Both the position numbers and the translations under genes were made by a program. A stretch of DNA of 64,000 nucleotides from Gadus chalcogrammus (Eukaryota; Chordata; Actinopteri; Gadiformes; Gadidae): NCBI RefSeq assembly GCF_026213295.1, contig NC_079420.1:10472935-10536934 (forward strand), given 5' to 3'. Numbering within the stretch: the first letter of the stretch is position 1; each line of letters begins with the position of its first letter. Shown piece by piece: positions 1 to 21,411 of the stretch. The notes under the pieces are model-generated. The model searched no databases. It saw only the letters and a list, made by a program, of their open reading frames with translations, and had not been told where the DNA came from.

Positions 1-9029
<9,029 letters not shown>

Positions 9030-9773
9030 CGCCAGGTGCCGCGGGAGGTTAGCTGGGAGACCACCGAGCTCTGAGACGGAGAGGAGGAGAGGGGGACGGA
9101 GAGGGTCCCCAGCCGTCGCCGTGGTTACCCTGATCTCCCGCAGCCTCCCATCCTCCACCACTTGTCGCTGTCGCCGCACACCACCTACAACACCACCTAC
9201 AACACCACCCATACCGCCGCCGCCGCCACCTGACGCTGCTGCACGACGTCGGGGGGGGGGGGGGGGGGAAGGAAGAGGTCGAGAGACGGCGTTGGCTCGG
9301 CTACTGTTGTCACGGCAACAGCATTTCCTCCCACCCGGCGCATCCACCGCTGGAACACTGGAGGTTTGAGAAAGCGTTAGTGAAGGCGAGGGGCGAGGAT
9401 ATTACAGAGGAGGGACGGTCCACTCAACCAGAGGGAGGGGTGGCAGTGTTGAAGACCCCCCCCCATCCCCGTGGACTGGGCGTGGTCCAGGCCGCAGGGT
9501 GGGGGCGGGGTTTAACCAGACTGCTCTGAGTGGCAGCGCAGAGCCCCGCCCTTGTGTGACTCCGCCTGTTGTGATTCTCATCATGCCTGCACTTGTGGAG
9601 TGACGTCATGTGACGCTAGAAGGAGCCGGGCGCTCTGATGGAACGTGACTCTGTTGTTGTGTGTTTCTCCTGAGTCTCAAGCGTTTGTATTTATTCGCCG
9701 TGGTCAGAGCTGCTTGGTTTCTGGGCTTGTGATTACCGACAGTATGGTGTGTTGTTTATTCCCTCTTCGCTAA

Positions 9774-9901
<128 letters not shown>

Positions 9902-10629
9902 GATGGTATTACTTGCAATGTTGATTTAGCAAAAGATGACATTTCCTTATTATTTTCTTACAATGTATTAGGACTTTTGTAAGAATATATAACAAACAGA
10001 TATGTGTTGTAGAATTACTCCGACTTAAAGATGTTTCAAGAAATGGCAATGATAATGTATGTAATCGACGTTACTTAACTATTATGTGTTTTATTGGAGG
10101 ATTTTGTTTGACTGGTAAGAGTTGCCGTGTGGTTCCTTCTGTTGACCACAAGAGGGCGACCGTGCACACTAGCTTCGTGACTCTTCAGGGAACTGTTTAA
10201 ACAGCGTTTCAAACTAATCAGACCACATCCTAACGGCCTGATCTGGGTCGTGGTTGGTGTGGGTGAAACCCTCTTTCTAGTCTTCTATTAGTTCTAACGT
10301 GCCACTGGAATATTTTTGCTGAATTATCTTTTTCAAAAAGATCATTATTATTATTAGCAGTTGAGAGTAATTTTACACTCGTCTGAATATTTCCCACAAG
10401 TCCAGCTGCAATATTTGACATGTTGCAGAAGGAAAAGGAAAATTCTGCCGGCTCGCTTTAGATATACATATACAATATATATAGTCTGCATTAGAAGTCG
10501 TGTCCAGTTGCTGCAGTATTGCTGAGACTATGGGTTGGGGAGTGAGGGGGGGGAGGTACCAGTGATTAGTGACCTCCTCATAAACGTCTTTAGACACTGT
10601 GCTTTCGATACAGACGCTCTGAATTTAGC

Positions 10630-10855
10630 AGCCCCATGCTGCCTTTTTTCTCCCTCCTTCTCCCTTTTGCTCCAGCTTTCTTTCTCCCTCTTTCTCCCTC
10701 ATATCCCACTTTCTCTCTCTTCCTCCCTCCTTCTCTCTCTTTCTCCCTCCTATCCCTCTTTCTCTCTCTTCCTCCCTCCTTCTCTCTCTCTTCCTCCTAT
10801 CCCTCTTTCTCTCTCTTCCTCTCTCTTCCTCCATCTCTAATCTCTGTCCCTCTAG
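10630..10855 (+). repeat. CT-rich minisatellite, possible extended polypyrimidine tract
   Basis: CTTTCTCCCTCCTATCCC and TTTCTCTCTCTTCCTCCCTC repeat with a period near 45-50 bp and end at CCTCTAG (10,855). Confidence 0.85.
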
Positions 10856-11020
10856 CTGGTCACCAGAGAAGGGGAGGACTTGCTGTTGGGTGAACAGGAA
10901 GTGTGTGTGCATGACCGGTTCTCCTGGAACAGGCAGGGGCTCCACCTCCCTGATGACCTCACTTCCTGTCGGCCCTGTGGACACTGGCCAGAGAGGAACC
11001 ACTATGACCCCTGTAAATAG
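10856..11020 (+). CDS. Possible unassigned 3'-terminal exon
   Basis: A 230-nt CT-rich tract ends in CCTCTAG, followed by 54 open codons and TAG at 11,018-11,020. The frame begins LVTREGEDLLLGEQEVCV and ends HYDPCK; it is Trp-, Cys- and His-rich. A poly(A) signal AATAAA lies at 11,114-11,119, about 95 nt past the stop. I do not recognise the protein. It could be an alternative last exon of camk1d (same strand, 1.8 kb past the usual stop), the end of another transcript, or chance. It has no ATG and depends on an upstream exon. Confidence 0.33.
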   Translation: MVTREGEDLLLGEQEVCVHDRFSWNRQGLHLPDDLTSCRPCGHWPERNHYDPCK

Positions 11021-11120
11021 AACCTTCCCCATGTTTTGCTTGGTTTATTTGGTTTTGGGTGTTATAGTGTTCCTTGCACTTTCTCTGAAAGAATGCCCAA
11101 GTGAGGCAAAAAAAATAAAT

Positions 11121-12888
11121 AAATATGTATTCAACTTGGATGGGTTTTCTTCATCTTGTTTTACTTGGACGTCGCTGACACTCTTGTTGTCTTTAGTTCA
11201 CTTTATTGCGTCTTTAATGGTTAAGAAACGTTCTAAATGATGTCATAGATTAGACCGCAACGCTACAAAGCTGTTCTTACTCAAGTGTGTGTGTGTGGTG
11301 GTGCGTGTGTGGTGTGTAGTGTGTTGTCATGTATTACTGACAATGTGAACGCAAATTAAAAAATTGTGATTCAATAGGGATACATATGAGGCTGTTCTAC
11401 ACCAAAAAAAATACAAACATTATTTTTGTTACTTTTTATTCTCTACACAATCCTTCCCCTTTGCTTGGGAAATCACGAGGTGTGTAACCGGCCAAAGGGT
11501 GTCATTGCACAGGCAGAGACCTTTACATATCCAGTGTTGCGGACTGTTGTTCAGAATCCACACTGCTGAGGTCAGGGCTGGTCCCAGGTGGACTGGCCCC
11601 CTGGGCTCTTATGGGCTAGAGACGCTGGTCTCAGGAGAACTCCCCCTGGTCCCAAGTAGGCCTGACCCCCTGGTCCCAGGGCCGGCTAGGGTGCCTGTGG
11701 GTTGTACTGGTGGGAGGGGTACATGCCATCGTAGTGGGAACTCCCTCCACTGCTCCGTGGACTCCCCGGCTCTTCTCGTCCTGCTCTGTAGGATTAGAGA
11801 GCAGATGAACATCCATTAGGGATCAGGGACCCGAACCGCGTTCACTGGAGGACTTAGGGAGGGCCCTCACACACCTCGCTAAGGACTTACAAGTAACAGA
11901 TAATCAGGTAACATGGTGTTTTGGTTGTTGTTGTGGACAATGCAGTTTCCCGCACATGGAGAATCGTCTATTTTATCATAAGATTTTATATTTAACAAAT
12001 TATTTGCCGGAAGGTGAAAGTGATAGTGGGGACATTGGTCTGAGGGGGCATATTCCCTACTGTTCAGGAGAGCCTGATAGTTGAATAATTGTTTTTTAGG
12101 TTATACACGTGAACACTCCATCAATAAACAATTGAACACTTTTTGCACGGGCTTTATTTGTTTTATTAGAGGTTTGGTTATGTTATTTTTAGCGTGACGA
12201 GAACGACCGTTTGCCCCGGATTGAAACAATATCCAAATTTGAGACCTCAATTCATGGGATATTGCCCAATATCCCGATGATAGCGAACCAATCAAACATG
12301 CGCTCATTTAGGAGGTTTCACGTGTAGCATATAGCCTACTAGGCGTAATATGATATTAATCTTGTATTATTGCATGTCTTGCAATTACTATAAATAAAAT
12401 TTTCCATTTTTGTGGACAATTCTGTTTCCGTGCATGTAGAATTGTTTATTTTTAAATAAATAATTTCCCCCCCCCCCCCCCAATATAATATTAATATATT
12501 ATTATTGTTGATTTTGCCATCTGGTTCTGAATTAATATATACAATAAACATAAACCCACAACCAGAAGGAGCTTTGTGTTGTTTAGCTGTTTGTTTATGA
12601 TAACGCAGTACTGTTAAGTTGTAAGATTCTGAAAGTCAGTATTTCAGCAACTCACCGTTCTCCTCCTCCTCGGGCCGTGAGCTCTCCAGCCTCGGCCCGC
12701 TTGGCCTCGTGGAACTGCCTCTCCTCTCTCCGTCCGCGGGCCAGGACCTGCCTCTGCTCGGCTGGATGGACGAGAGGAGACCCGGGGAGAGGGGGAACTC
12801 AACTTCATTGATCCGGGAGGGACCGAGTTTGTTACAGGGGATATTTGTGATACAGGTGTGGGTCGTAACCACATAGCCTGTATTAAGT
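11121..12888. other. No recognised gene (contig A)
   Basis: Mixed AT-rich sequence after the poly(A)-like signal at 11,114. A segment at 11,560-11,760 is GC-richer (CCAGGTGGACTGGCCCCC) without a convincing frame. At 11,920-12,440 there are two diverged GTGGACAAT(T/G)C(A/T)GT blocks. Confidence 0.5.
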
Positions 12889-13343
12889 CAGTGGTTCTAA
12901 ACTTTTCTATAACGTGTAGCCCCCTCTAGATATTTCTCAGCTGAGTACCTCTTCTTCACTGACGCAAAAACTTTTGGGGAGAAAACAAATCTGTGTAAAA
13001 CATGAACAGCAAAAGGCTGCACAGGCTCACAATTTATGTGAGAAACATGGGCCGCTGCATTCATGCAAACTGTTGGCTAATTTCTCCCCACAAAAGACGA
13101 AGCGCCACGCCCAGGGAAGGTTCAGGATCATCTGGCAACAGGCCGACACCTACGACGTTTTGGTGTTTCTGAATGAGCTTTCTTTTTTCACGGATTCTAC
13201 CACTTGTACCATTTTTGCGATTTTCTTTTGTCTAGCTTTCAGAATTTAAAACATTCTTTATTTATTTAGAAAATTTCAGGAAGACCCCTGCAGGCTCCAA
13301 AGTACCCTAGGGGGTAGGCGTTTGCCCCATTTGAGCATCACTG
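12889..13343. mobile_element. hAT-like MITE (CAGTGGTTCT ends)
   Basis: Left CAGTGGTTCTAAAC, right TTTGAGCATCACTG, with AGTACC/GGGGGTAGG inner blocks. Flanks TATTAAGT / TGTGTAAGT suggest a degenerate 8-bp duplication. Confidence 0.65.
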
Positions 13344-13371
13344 TGTGTAAGTGATAAACATTAATCTAGAT

Positions 13372-13574
13372 CAGGGGCTGCCCAACCTTTTTTGAGCCAA
13401 AGATCTACTTTCAAGTAAGCCAACCTCGCCGAGATCTACCAGCCTAGTGTCAACATTGCAAACCAACCTTCAAATTGTTTTTGTTTGTTTTTTCTTCTTC
13501 ACACCCTCGCGGTCGACTTGGATCTGTCCGGCGGTCTACTGGTAGACCGCGAATCGACTGGTTGGGCACCCCTG
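13372..13574. mobile_element. hAT MITE, 203 bp, perfect 8-bp duplication
   Basis: Ends CAGGGGCTGCCCAACC and GGTTGGGCACCCCTG; flanked by ATCTAGAT at 13,364-13,371 and 13,575-13,582. Internal AGATCTACTTTCAAG and GGTAGACCGCGA. Confidence 0.93.
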
Positions 13575-13964
13575 ATCTAGATAGCTGAATTCATACGTCT
13601 TAATGTTGGGTGCTCGTTAAACACATGCCAATCTACACATGAATGATCGCAAACCAATTAGACTGGGTTTGAAATGTTTGCAGGTCAGGTCATGAATTTG
13701 ACCTTTTGTAGAATCCTTTCACTCAGGTCTTAGCCTGCAACGTCTGAAACATTCTTTGGGATTTAGTCTCTCTGCTTATGGTCCTGAAATTCAGTCCCAA
13801 CTACAAATATCTTCATTCTTCATCCTTCAAATGACATGCCATCAAACTGAAACAACGGCGTGCTTAGATTCAGTTTTGTGGACATCAGAATCATGTTGGT
13901 TTCCTTCGTCAAATTAAAGTCTCCACTTTTCGTTTTCCAACCTCATCTTTATTCTTTCTTAGGC

Positions 13965-14036
13965 TCATTCCCAGCCTATACTGGGAATGAGCACATTCTC
14001 AGTATACTGGGAATGAGCACATTTCCCAGTATAGCT
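13965..14036. repeat. Short GGGAATGAGCACATT repeats
   Basis: AGTATACTGGGAATGAGCAC is present twice in tandem with inverse pieces (TCATTCCCAGCCTATACTGG; TTCCCAGTATAG), forming a small hairpin-prone cluster next to the minisatellite. Confidence 0.7.
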
Positions 14037-14039
14037 TCA

Positions 14040-14640
14040 ACCTCCGCACTCTGGCTCATCCACTGGTCTCATCATTCCAGGGGTCCTCTCCTTTCTGCTC
14101 AGTGGTTTCCACTGGTCTCTCTCTGTGGTTCTCACCTTTCTGCTGTGGTCTCCCACTGGTCCCTCTCGGGTGGTGTGCCTGCTCCCTTCTAAATCCTGCT
14201 CTATGGTTTCCTCCACTGTAGATCTTCTCCCATTCGCTCTAGGTGGGGTTTCCTCTCCTTTCTGCTGTGGTCTCCACTGGCTCTCGGCTCTCCGGTGGGT
14301 TGCATCTCCTTTCCTGCTGCTGGTTTCCACTGCGTCTCATACCATGTGGTGTCCTCATCCTTCTGCTCTGGGTCTCCACTGGTCTGTCGTGCTCGTGTGG
14401 TTCTTCACCTTTTGTACTCTGGATCTCCCACTGGTGCTCTCTCCGGTCGGTTCCTCTCCTTCTGCTCCTGGTCCTCCACGTGGTCTCTCCTCGGTGGTTC
14501 CTTCCACCTTGTGACTCTGGTCTCCACGGGGCTCTCCTCGGTGGTGTCCTCTCCTTTCTGCTCTGGTCTCCACTGGTCTCTCTCGGTGGTTTCTTCACCT
14601 TTTGACTCTTGGTCTCCACTAGCTTTGCGTTAGTCTTCTC
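14040..14640. repeat. Degenerate 43-46-bp minisatellite
   Basis: About 13 copies of a unit like GGTCTCCACTGGTCTCTC then TCGGTGGTTTCCTCTCCTTT and CTGCTCT, drifting across 600 bp. The long frames on both strands are by-products of the repeat. Confidence 0.85.
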
Positions 14641-16289
14641 GTGGTGTTCTATCCACACTATTGACGCATTAACTCCAGTCACATGACCTCCTCATGGCCC
14701 GCTCTCACCTCCCTGCCAGCAGAACCGTCTCCTCTCCGCTACCGCTACATGACACCTGTCTGGGAATTCACCCGTCTCCCAGTGGGCAAACATTCTCTCA
14801 TTCTCTTGGGGTGATTTAGTGGCAGAATATAGGGAGACTGTGTAGGAACAGGGATGGGAAGGGTTTTAAAGGTGTTGTTCTTCAGCAGTTCTATCATCTA
14901 ACTCGCATTGTTTTACTCTGTAAGTACATTCAAATAGAGTGGTTCGAACCCCATCACTCATCAGTTGTATAGTCTATAAGATTCATAGTTTGATTGTTAT
15001 ATTTTCTAAGAAGGCCTTGAACTGCACTTTAATTCTACAGTTAAAATCATTGCGTAATACCACTAAATTATACTATGATACGAAGACTAATCAACCTCTA
15101 TAGATACTTTTAATGGAGTACTAGTTTTCGGAGGGTATTTGACATTCCACATTCAGTACGGCGGGACTCATACATATATACGACTACTTCTGTACACACA
15201 GGGCTGCAGTGTGTAGGCCTGTGTGCTATCATGCCTCCTGCTAGCCTGCGCCTGTCGGGCCTGTTGCTATAGCCTCACATCCTTCCGACTAGTGCTGGTC
15301 TTGTCCTTGGGGTAAGGGGGGGTAGTGGGGGTTGGGGTTCTGACTAGACCCGACCACCTGAGGCCCCGAGGTGGGCCCCTGACATCGGCTGTCCTCCCTG
15401 GTCAGATCACCACCTCCCCCCAAGCCAGTGAGGTCTGTCACTGCTGTCATGTCTCCGAGGGGTCACGGCCCAACCAAAACTGCAATTTGGAATTCAGGAG
15501 GATTAATTCAGGTCCTGTGCTGTAGTTCCATACGCAGCATGAAGAACCATAACAGGACCAGAGATGTAGACACAGGACACCAGCAGACCAGGCAACATCT
15601 TCCTAAGTCGAATAGGAAAAATGAATTGTTGTGCCAAGAAATGCATTTGTGACCATTAGCTCCTTAATAAAGGTTGAGAGGAAACTCACAGACTGAGACG
15701 ATATCTTAGGGGCTCTGTACACAGAGGCCTTTAGAAGCCACATATATATGTGGCGGCCTAGGGGTAATCCACTCCCACTGACTCAAGGTTATGGGTTCAA
15801 TCCCAATGTCCACATGCCTAATTTTTTAATCTGACACAAATCGTGTGTTCTTTCAGTGAGGCTTGGTTTGACTTGGATCCTGGTAATCTGGTAATCACTA
15901 TCTATATATGTTGTTCTGATGTCCAGACTGACTCCTCCTCGGGGTTGGGTTGGACTGGGAAAAGGTCCACACTGTGCTTCCACTGATGCCTGTATTGCCC
16001 CCCTCAGACACAGGAAACAAAACAGGCAGTTGGTAGACAAACACACACAAGCTATCCACGGGAAAAACCTTCTGTCTGTCCGTCTTTGCATGTGATCGTT
16101 TGTATATCTTTGCACACGATGTGTTTGTATGTATTTTGCATGTGAATATGTGTGTAATTTAATATGTTTGTAGATCGTGTTTGTAGCTGTTAGGCTTCCC
16201 AACCCTACATCCCCCAAACGTTGCATAAACACAATGTTGGGTGGTTTCTCTTGTCTCGTCCTCTGGTGGACTGAGAGAACCACTGCACG
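14641..16289. other. No recognised gene (contig A)
   Basis: Unique-looking sequence with short frames only. A short tRNA-like stretch at 15,750-15,810 (GTGGCGGCCTAGGGGTAATC, TTATGGGTTCAATCCCAATG) is probably another SINE head, followed by GT-rich sequence to 16,170. Confidence 0.45.
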
Positions 16290-16700
16290 GAGGGGTGGGA
16301 CAAAACAGTGAGAGGGCGAATCATCGTCGCCCTCTTCGTGCGATACGAGAATCGACTATTACTGGCCGCAAAATATCAATATAATATCATACATATTAAT
16401 CTATAAGGGCGCTCTAAACAGACTTCCCTGCTCTTCGAGGTGGCACTCAAAACATGAATGAAGGACTCCTGAAAGGAAGTTAACCAGCCCAAGTCTGTTT
16501 GGACCTAGTAATTAAGACCGAAATCAAGCCATTTCGTATTCGTTAGACATACAGTATATTGTAATGTATCGTTGTAGGATTGTAAAATATTATGGATTAA
16601 CGCGGATTCGCTGTATGGTGATATTATCATTATCGCAGGCCATGTATCGCATATGTTATCGTGAGGTACCCCCATGGTACCTTGGGTTCCCACCCCTAAC
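16290..16700. mobile_element. MITE with (A/G)GGGGTGGGA ends
   Basis: Left GAGGGGTGGGACAA, right GGTTCCCACCCCTA; internal CGATACGAGAATCGACTA resembles the 6,021 element. Probably the same hAT-like family. Confidence 0.55.
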
Positions 16701-16916
16701 GGTCTTCATCCCACTGGCCCTCTAACAGGACCTCTGTGCCCAGGTCGGCCCAGTGGAACGGTCCAAACCACCACAGTCCCCCCTCGGTCCAGAGTCCCTC
16801 CACGTATCTGTCTCACCTGGGACCAGTTTCACCGCCCGCCTGCTGCCGCCGGCGGAAGAAATGAGAGGCGTCTGCGCCCTGCATGAAGAACCCTCCTCAG
16901 AGCAGCTGCATGTGGG

Positions 16917-17566
16917 TGGTGGACACACACACAAACACCACACACACCACACACACCACACACACAGACACACACAACACACACACACACACACACCACC
17001 ACACACACGACAACACACACCACATACACACACACACACACACACAACACACACATCACAACCACACACACACACCCCACACGAACACACACACACACAA
17101 ACACATACATACACACAAACACACAAAAACATGCAGACACACACACACACACATAGACATAGACATATGCACACACAAACGCACATGCATGCATGCAGCA
17201 CAGCACACACATGCAGACATATACACACACAACACAAAACATGCAGACACACACATATGGCACACACATCAAACGCACACATGCAGACACACACGAACAT
17301 GCAGACACATGCACACACATGCACTCATGCACAGGCGCATGCCCGTGCACCGACATGCACACCCTAGGGACACACAAACATACAGACACACACAACATGC
17401 AAAACACATACGAAGAAAGTGCACCCACACACACACACACACACTACAACAGACACACATACACACACAGATGCAGGGCAACACCACACACACACACACA
17501 CATAGGACAGACGCAGACGACACACACACATACACACACGCCGCGCACACACACCACAACACACAC

Positions 17567-17600
<34 letters not shown>

Positions 17601-18537
17601 CTATATTACTAGCCACACACAAAGTGCTATAGCAGACACACACACACACACACACACCATCACACACACACACGCATCAGGACATATGCACACAAAAAAA
17701 GCACCACGCATGCATGCAGACAAAACAAACATGCCCGGCACATACCACACAACACAAACAGTGCAGACCTACACACATATGCACACACACATCACACACA
17801 CACATATGCACCCACGCACACGCACCATGCAGACCACCACACGAACATTGCAGACACATACACACACATGCACTCATGCACAGGCGCATAGTCACCGGAC
17901 ACACATTGCACACCACACAAAACATGCAGACACACACCACACGCTAAACACACATACAAAGAAACGTGCACACACACACACACACAGACACAACACAGAC
18001 ACACACACACACGCACACACAGATTGCAGGCAACACACACCACACACACAAACCCCACAGCAGCACACACACACACACACACACACACAACACACGCACA
18101 CACACATACAAGCACGACACAAAAACATGCCGACACAGCTCAACCACACACACACACATACACCACACCACGCCAGACATATGCACACACAAAGCACACG
18201 CATGCATGCAGGACAAACACAAACATGCAGGCACATACACACACAACACAAACATGCAGACACACACATATGCACACACACACAACACACTACACAATAT
18301 GCACACGCACACGCACACATGCAGAGACACACGACATGCAGACCACTACACACACATGCACTCATGCACAGGCGCATGCCCGTGCACACAGCAACCACAC
18401 AAACATGCAGGACACGACACACCACGCAAACACACATACGAAGAAACGTGCACACACACACACACACACACACAACACAGACACACACAGACACACACAC
18501 ACACACACACACACACATCGACATGCACGCAGGCAAC

Positions 18538-18588
<51 letters not shown>

Positions 18589-18760
18589 CCGACACGCACC
18601 AGACACCACACACCCACACACTACACACACCCACACCAACACACACACACACACAAACACCCACACACAACCACACCACACTCGCACCACACACACACAC
18701 ACACACACAACACACCACACACACACCACACACACACACACACACCACAGGAGAAGGATC
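16917..18760. repeat. CA-rich compound satellite with higher-order repeats
   Basis: 1.85 kb of ACAC-rich sequence. ATGCACTCATGCACAGGCGC recurs near 17,322, 17,867 and 18,357, and CATACGAAGAAA/CATACAAAGAAACG near 17,408, 17,951 and 18,434, revealing a unit of about 490-545 bp. All long frames across it (His/Thr- or Val/Cys-rich) are artefacts. Confidence 0.9.
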
Positions 18761-19261
18761 AACATCAGTATAAGTAGATGTTGGCAGCAACGAGGCAGGA
18801 GGAGGCGAGAAGGCTGTCTCACCGGCCGGTCTCCGGGGGCTGCGCTGTCTCGAGGTTCCGGACACGGCTGCAGCCTCGTTTATTGCCACACGGAGCAAAC
18901 AGGCAATCATTATCATCTTAAACTGACACATATATATAACGCAATAAATACAAAGCACGCAGAAATTAAACGCTCGTGAGCAAATCAATCCGCGCAATCC
19001 TGCTCGGTCTTCCAAACAAAGCAACAATAGGAAGCTAATTCCCCTCCCCACATGATGCTGAGGTAAACAGGAAAATTACCCGTCCCCGTCCCATCCGGTA
19101 CCAGTACCGTCACCATCCCGTGTCCACGTACGTCCCCGCGTACCGTCCCCGGCCGGATCAGACTCACAGGTCAGGGCGAGGATCACAGGCCAGGACGCAA
19201 AGGGACGCATGTGTCCAGGACATAGAAAGGGTCGCTGAGCTGCTGAGAGGGGACAAGAATT

Positions 19262-19329
19262 AAGAGAGAGGGAGAGGGAGAGAGAGGAAAGAGGGCGGAG
19301 GGAGAGAGAGGAGAGAGGGCGGAGGGAGA

Positions 19330-19400
<71 letters not shown>
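19262..19400 (+). repeat. GA-rich microsatellite
   Basis: GAGAGA with GGGCGGAGG interruptions followed by an 18-nt G-run (to about 19,408). Confidence 0.93.
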
Positions 19401-19752
19401 GGGGGGGGTTGGCCTAAGGTGTTACTGGTAGGAAAGAGGTACCATGAGTTCCAGCGAGGGTCTAAGCCCTGATGGGTCTAAACAAGGTACAGTAAGTATG
19501 TTCATAGTACCAAGGGCCAAGCACTAACATTGTTTCTCTGAAAGGTTAAACCCTTCCCTAGCCTCCTCATCAGGTAGGTAGGACTGGGGTCGTGACCTTT
19601 AGCCTTCAAAACTTCTGGATGGGTCGTGAATCACACCGTTCTGATGACACCGCAGCTCCTGGTAACCGACGGTGACGCCAATCACAACTCAGCCGACACA
19701 CACAAACCCCCGCCAGATGTTACCTTTCAGATACAATACTACTGGGCCTCTT

Positions 19753-19756
<4 letters not shown>

Positions 19757-19818
<62 letters not shown>

Positions 19819-19851
19819 AACGCTCTCTCTCTTCTCTCTCTCTTCCTCTCT

Positions 19852-19919
<68 letters not shown>
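19757..19919 (+). repeat. CT-rich microsatellite
   Basis: CTCTCT with TCTTC interruptions; complementary to the GA tract about 360 bp upstream. Confidence 0.93.
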
Positions 19920-19921
<2 letters not shown>

Positions 19922-20952
19922 CATGCAGCCTTATGTTTGCTTCAGTTTTCCCACCTGAATCCTTGCCCCTATAGGACTGCATGTGTAATCTGTTGACAGA
20001 GCCTTCTTGGATCATTATGCAATTTAATAAATAAAAAAATGGAGGTTAAAATAGCACTAACTCTGTGGTATTTGGGTATTTACATACACGTAATATAAAA
20101 TATATATAAATATATTTATGATTGAATATTTGAAAAATATGAAAATATTGTTACTTTTAAAATGAGAGGTGAAATTGTTTTGTTATCATATCATTGTGTA
20201 TTTATTATATTTATTCGGGCGCTAAACTTGCATTTGGGTTTATCCATTCAGTAGCGTACAGGTTGAACCGAAGCATAGCCGCCAGCAGGTGTCGCTGTGG
20301 GGCGCCGCCGACCCTCGCCGTCGACGACGCGTTGGGTGGCGCAAATACCCGTCGTTCGCTTCTGTTTGCAAAACTCTCAACATTCTCCGGTGACACAACT
20401 GTGGTGGCGAGCGACAGACGCACACGGTGCCCGGACACGAACCACCGTTTCCAGACCCGTTGGACCCGGACCCCGTCTCCAGACCCGCTGGACCCGAACC
20501 CCTGTATCCTGACCCGCTGCACCGGGCCGAACCCCCGGTCTCCGGACCCGACCCCCCGTCTCCAAACCGGTCTCCCTACTGACGCGCCTTCCGGTCGTGT
20601 AGCAGCTTGTTGGTTTTTTACCCGGATAACGTGGACGGCCCGACCGCCATGGAGCTGGGCGCCACATCCCCGCGGATGTAACCGAGCCGCGGACTACTGC
20701 GAACCTCCTCCGACACAACAAAGCATTCCTAGTTTGTTTCACGGTCGTTGGAAAGACGGCGTCCGGCGTGAAGAGAGGCTCGGAGGTCGGGGACTCCGGC
20801 CGGAGCACCGCGGCGCACCGCTTCTGGTACGAGCCCCGCTCTAAGAGCTCCTTCCCCGGGTACAGGGTCGACGGTGGGAGGGGGGAGCCAGGGACCAGCG
20901 CTGGGCTCCAGAGCCGCCGTGTTGCGTGTCCGTGTTGCCACACAATTGGGTA

Positions 20953-21411
20953 ACAATGTGGTGATGTTGACTTCCCAATGCAGCGGATGGCTGGTAACGT
21001 GATACTGGGATTTTGCAATGTGCCGTTGTCCCATTCAGAGCCCAACGATCTCAGATTAGAACCGTGGAGCTCCGGGAGGCATGCGGCTCAGGAGGTAGAA
21101 TGAGTTGGCTGGTATCCGGAAGGTTGCTAGTTCGATCCCTGCTCCTATCGGGCTGTCTGCCGCCTTGCATGGTTGACTCCGCCGTCGGTGTGTGAATATG
21201 TGCATGAATGGGTGAATGTGAGGCAGTGTTGTAAAGCGCTTTGAGTGGCACTGGTTAGAAAAGCGCTGTATAAACGCAGTCCGTTTACGATTTACAATGT
21301 GGCAATGTTGACTTCCCAGCGCAGTGGTAGCGCTGGTAACGTGATACTGTGTGCTACTGGGGCTGGTCGTCCCATTCAGAGCACAATGCTTCCAGATTAG
21401 AACCGGGGAGC
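20953..21411 (+). repeat. 118-bp direct repeats flanking a SINE
   Basis: Copies at 20,953-21,070 and 21,294-21,411 share ACAATGTGG, GATGTTGACTTCCCA / CAATGTTGACTTCCCA, CTGGTAACGTGATACTG, CCCATTCAGAGC and CAGATTAGAACCG. The SINE at 21,075-21,290 fills the space between them. Confidence 0.85.
21075..21290 (+). mobile_element. tRNA-derived SINE copy
   Basis: Same family: CATGCGGCTCAGGAGGTAGA, GGTTGCTAGTTCGATCCC, GACTCCGCCGTCGGTGTGTG, TTTGAGTGGCACTGGTTAGA. Lacks the TCGAGGTGTCCCTGAGC block. It sits between two copies of a 118-bp direct repeat. Confidence 0.88.

Larger units (their letters stand above)
18761..20952. other. No recognised gene; GC-rich patch at 20.27-20.9 kb
   Basis: 18,761-19,250 shows nothing identifiable. 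20,270-20,900 is CpG-rich and contains a tandem-like GACCCG(C/T)TGGACCCG stretch at 20,450-20,570. It could be a CpG island of an unseen gene, but no exon can be defended. Confidence 0.35.

Noticed and set aside
14037..14682. Frames of 72-147 codons on both strands
   Set aside because: All generated by the 43-46-bp minisatellite.
16731..16930. Possible exon after CTCTAACAG with about 65 open codons
   Set aside because: No family resemblance; it runs straight into the CA satellite and has no convincing donor.
16722..18979. Many frames of 70-363 codons over the CA-rich block
   Set aside because: They consist of His/Thr or Val/Cys runs created by the ACAC satellite on both strands; no domain or codon structure.
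20194..21045. 216- and 222-codon frames on opposite strands in the GC-rich patch
   Set aside because: They overlap each other, are low in stops only because of GC content, include tandem GACCCG repeats and have no recognisable domain.
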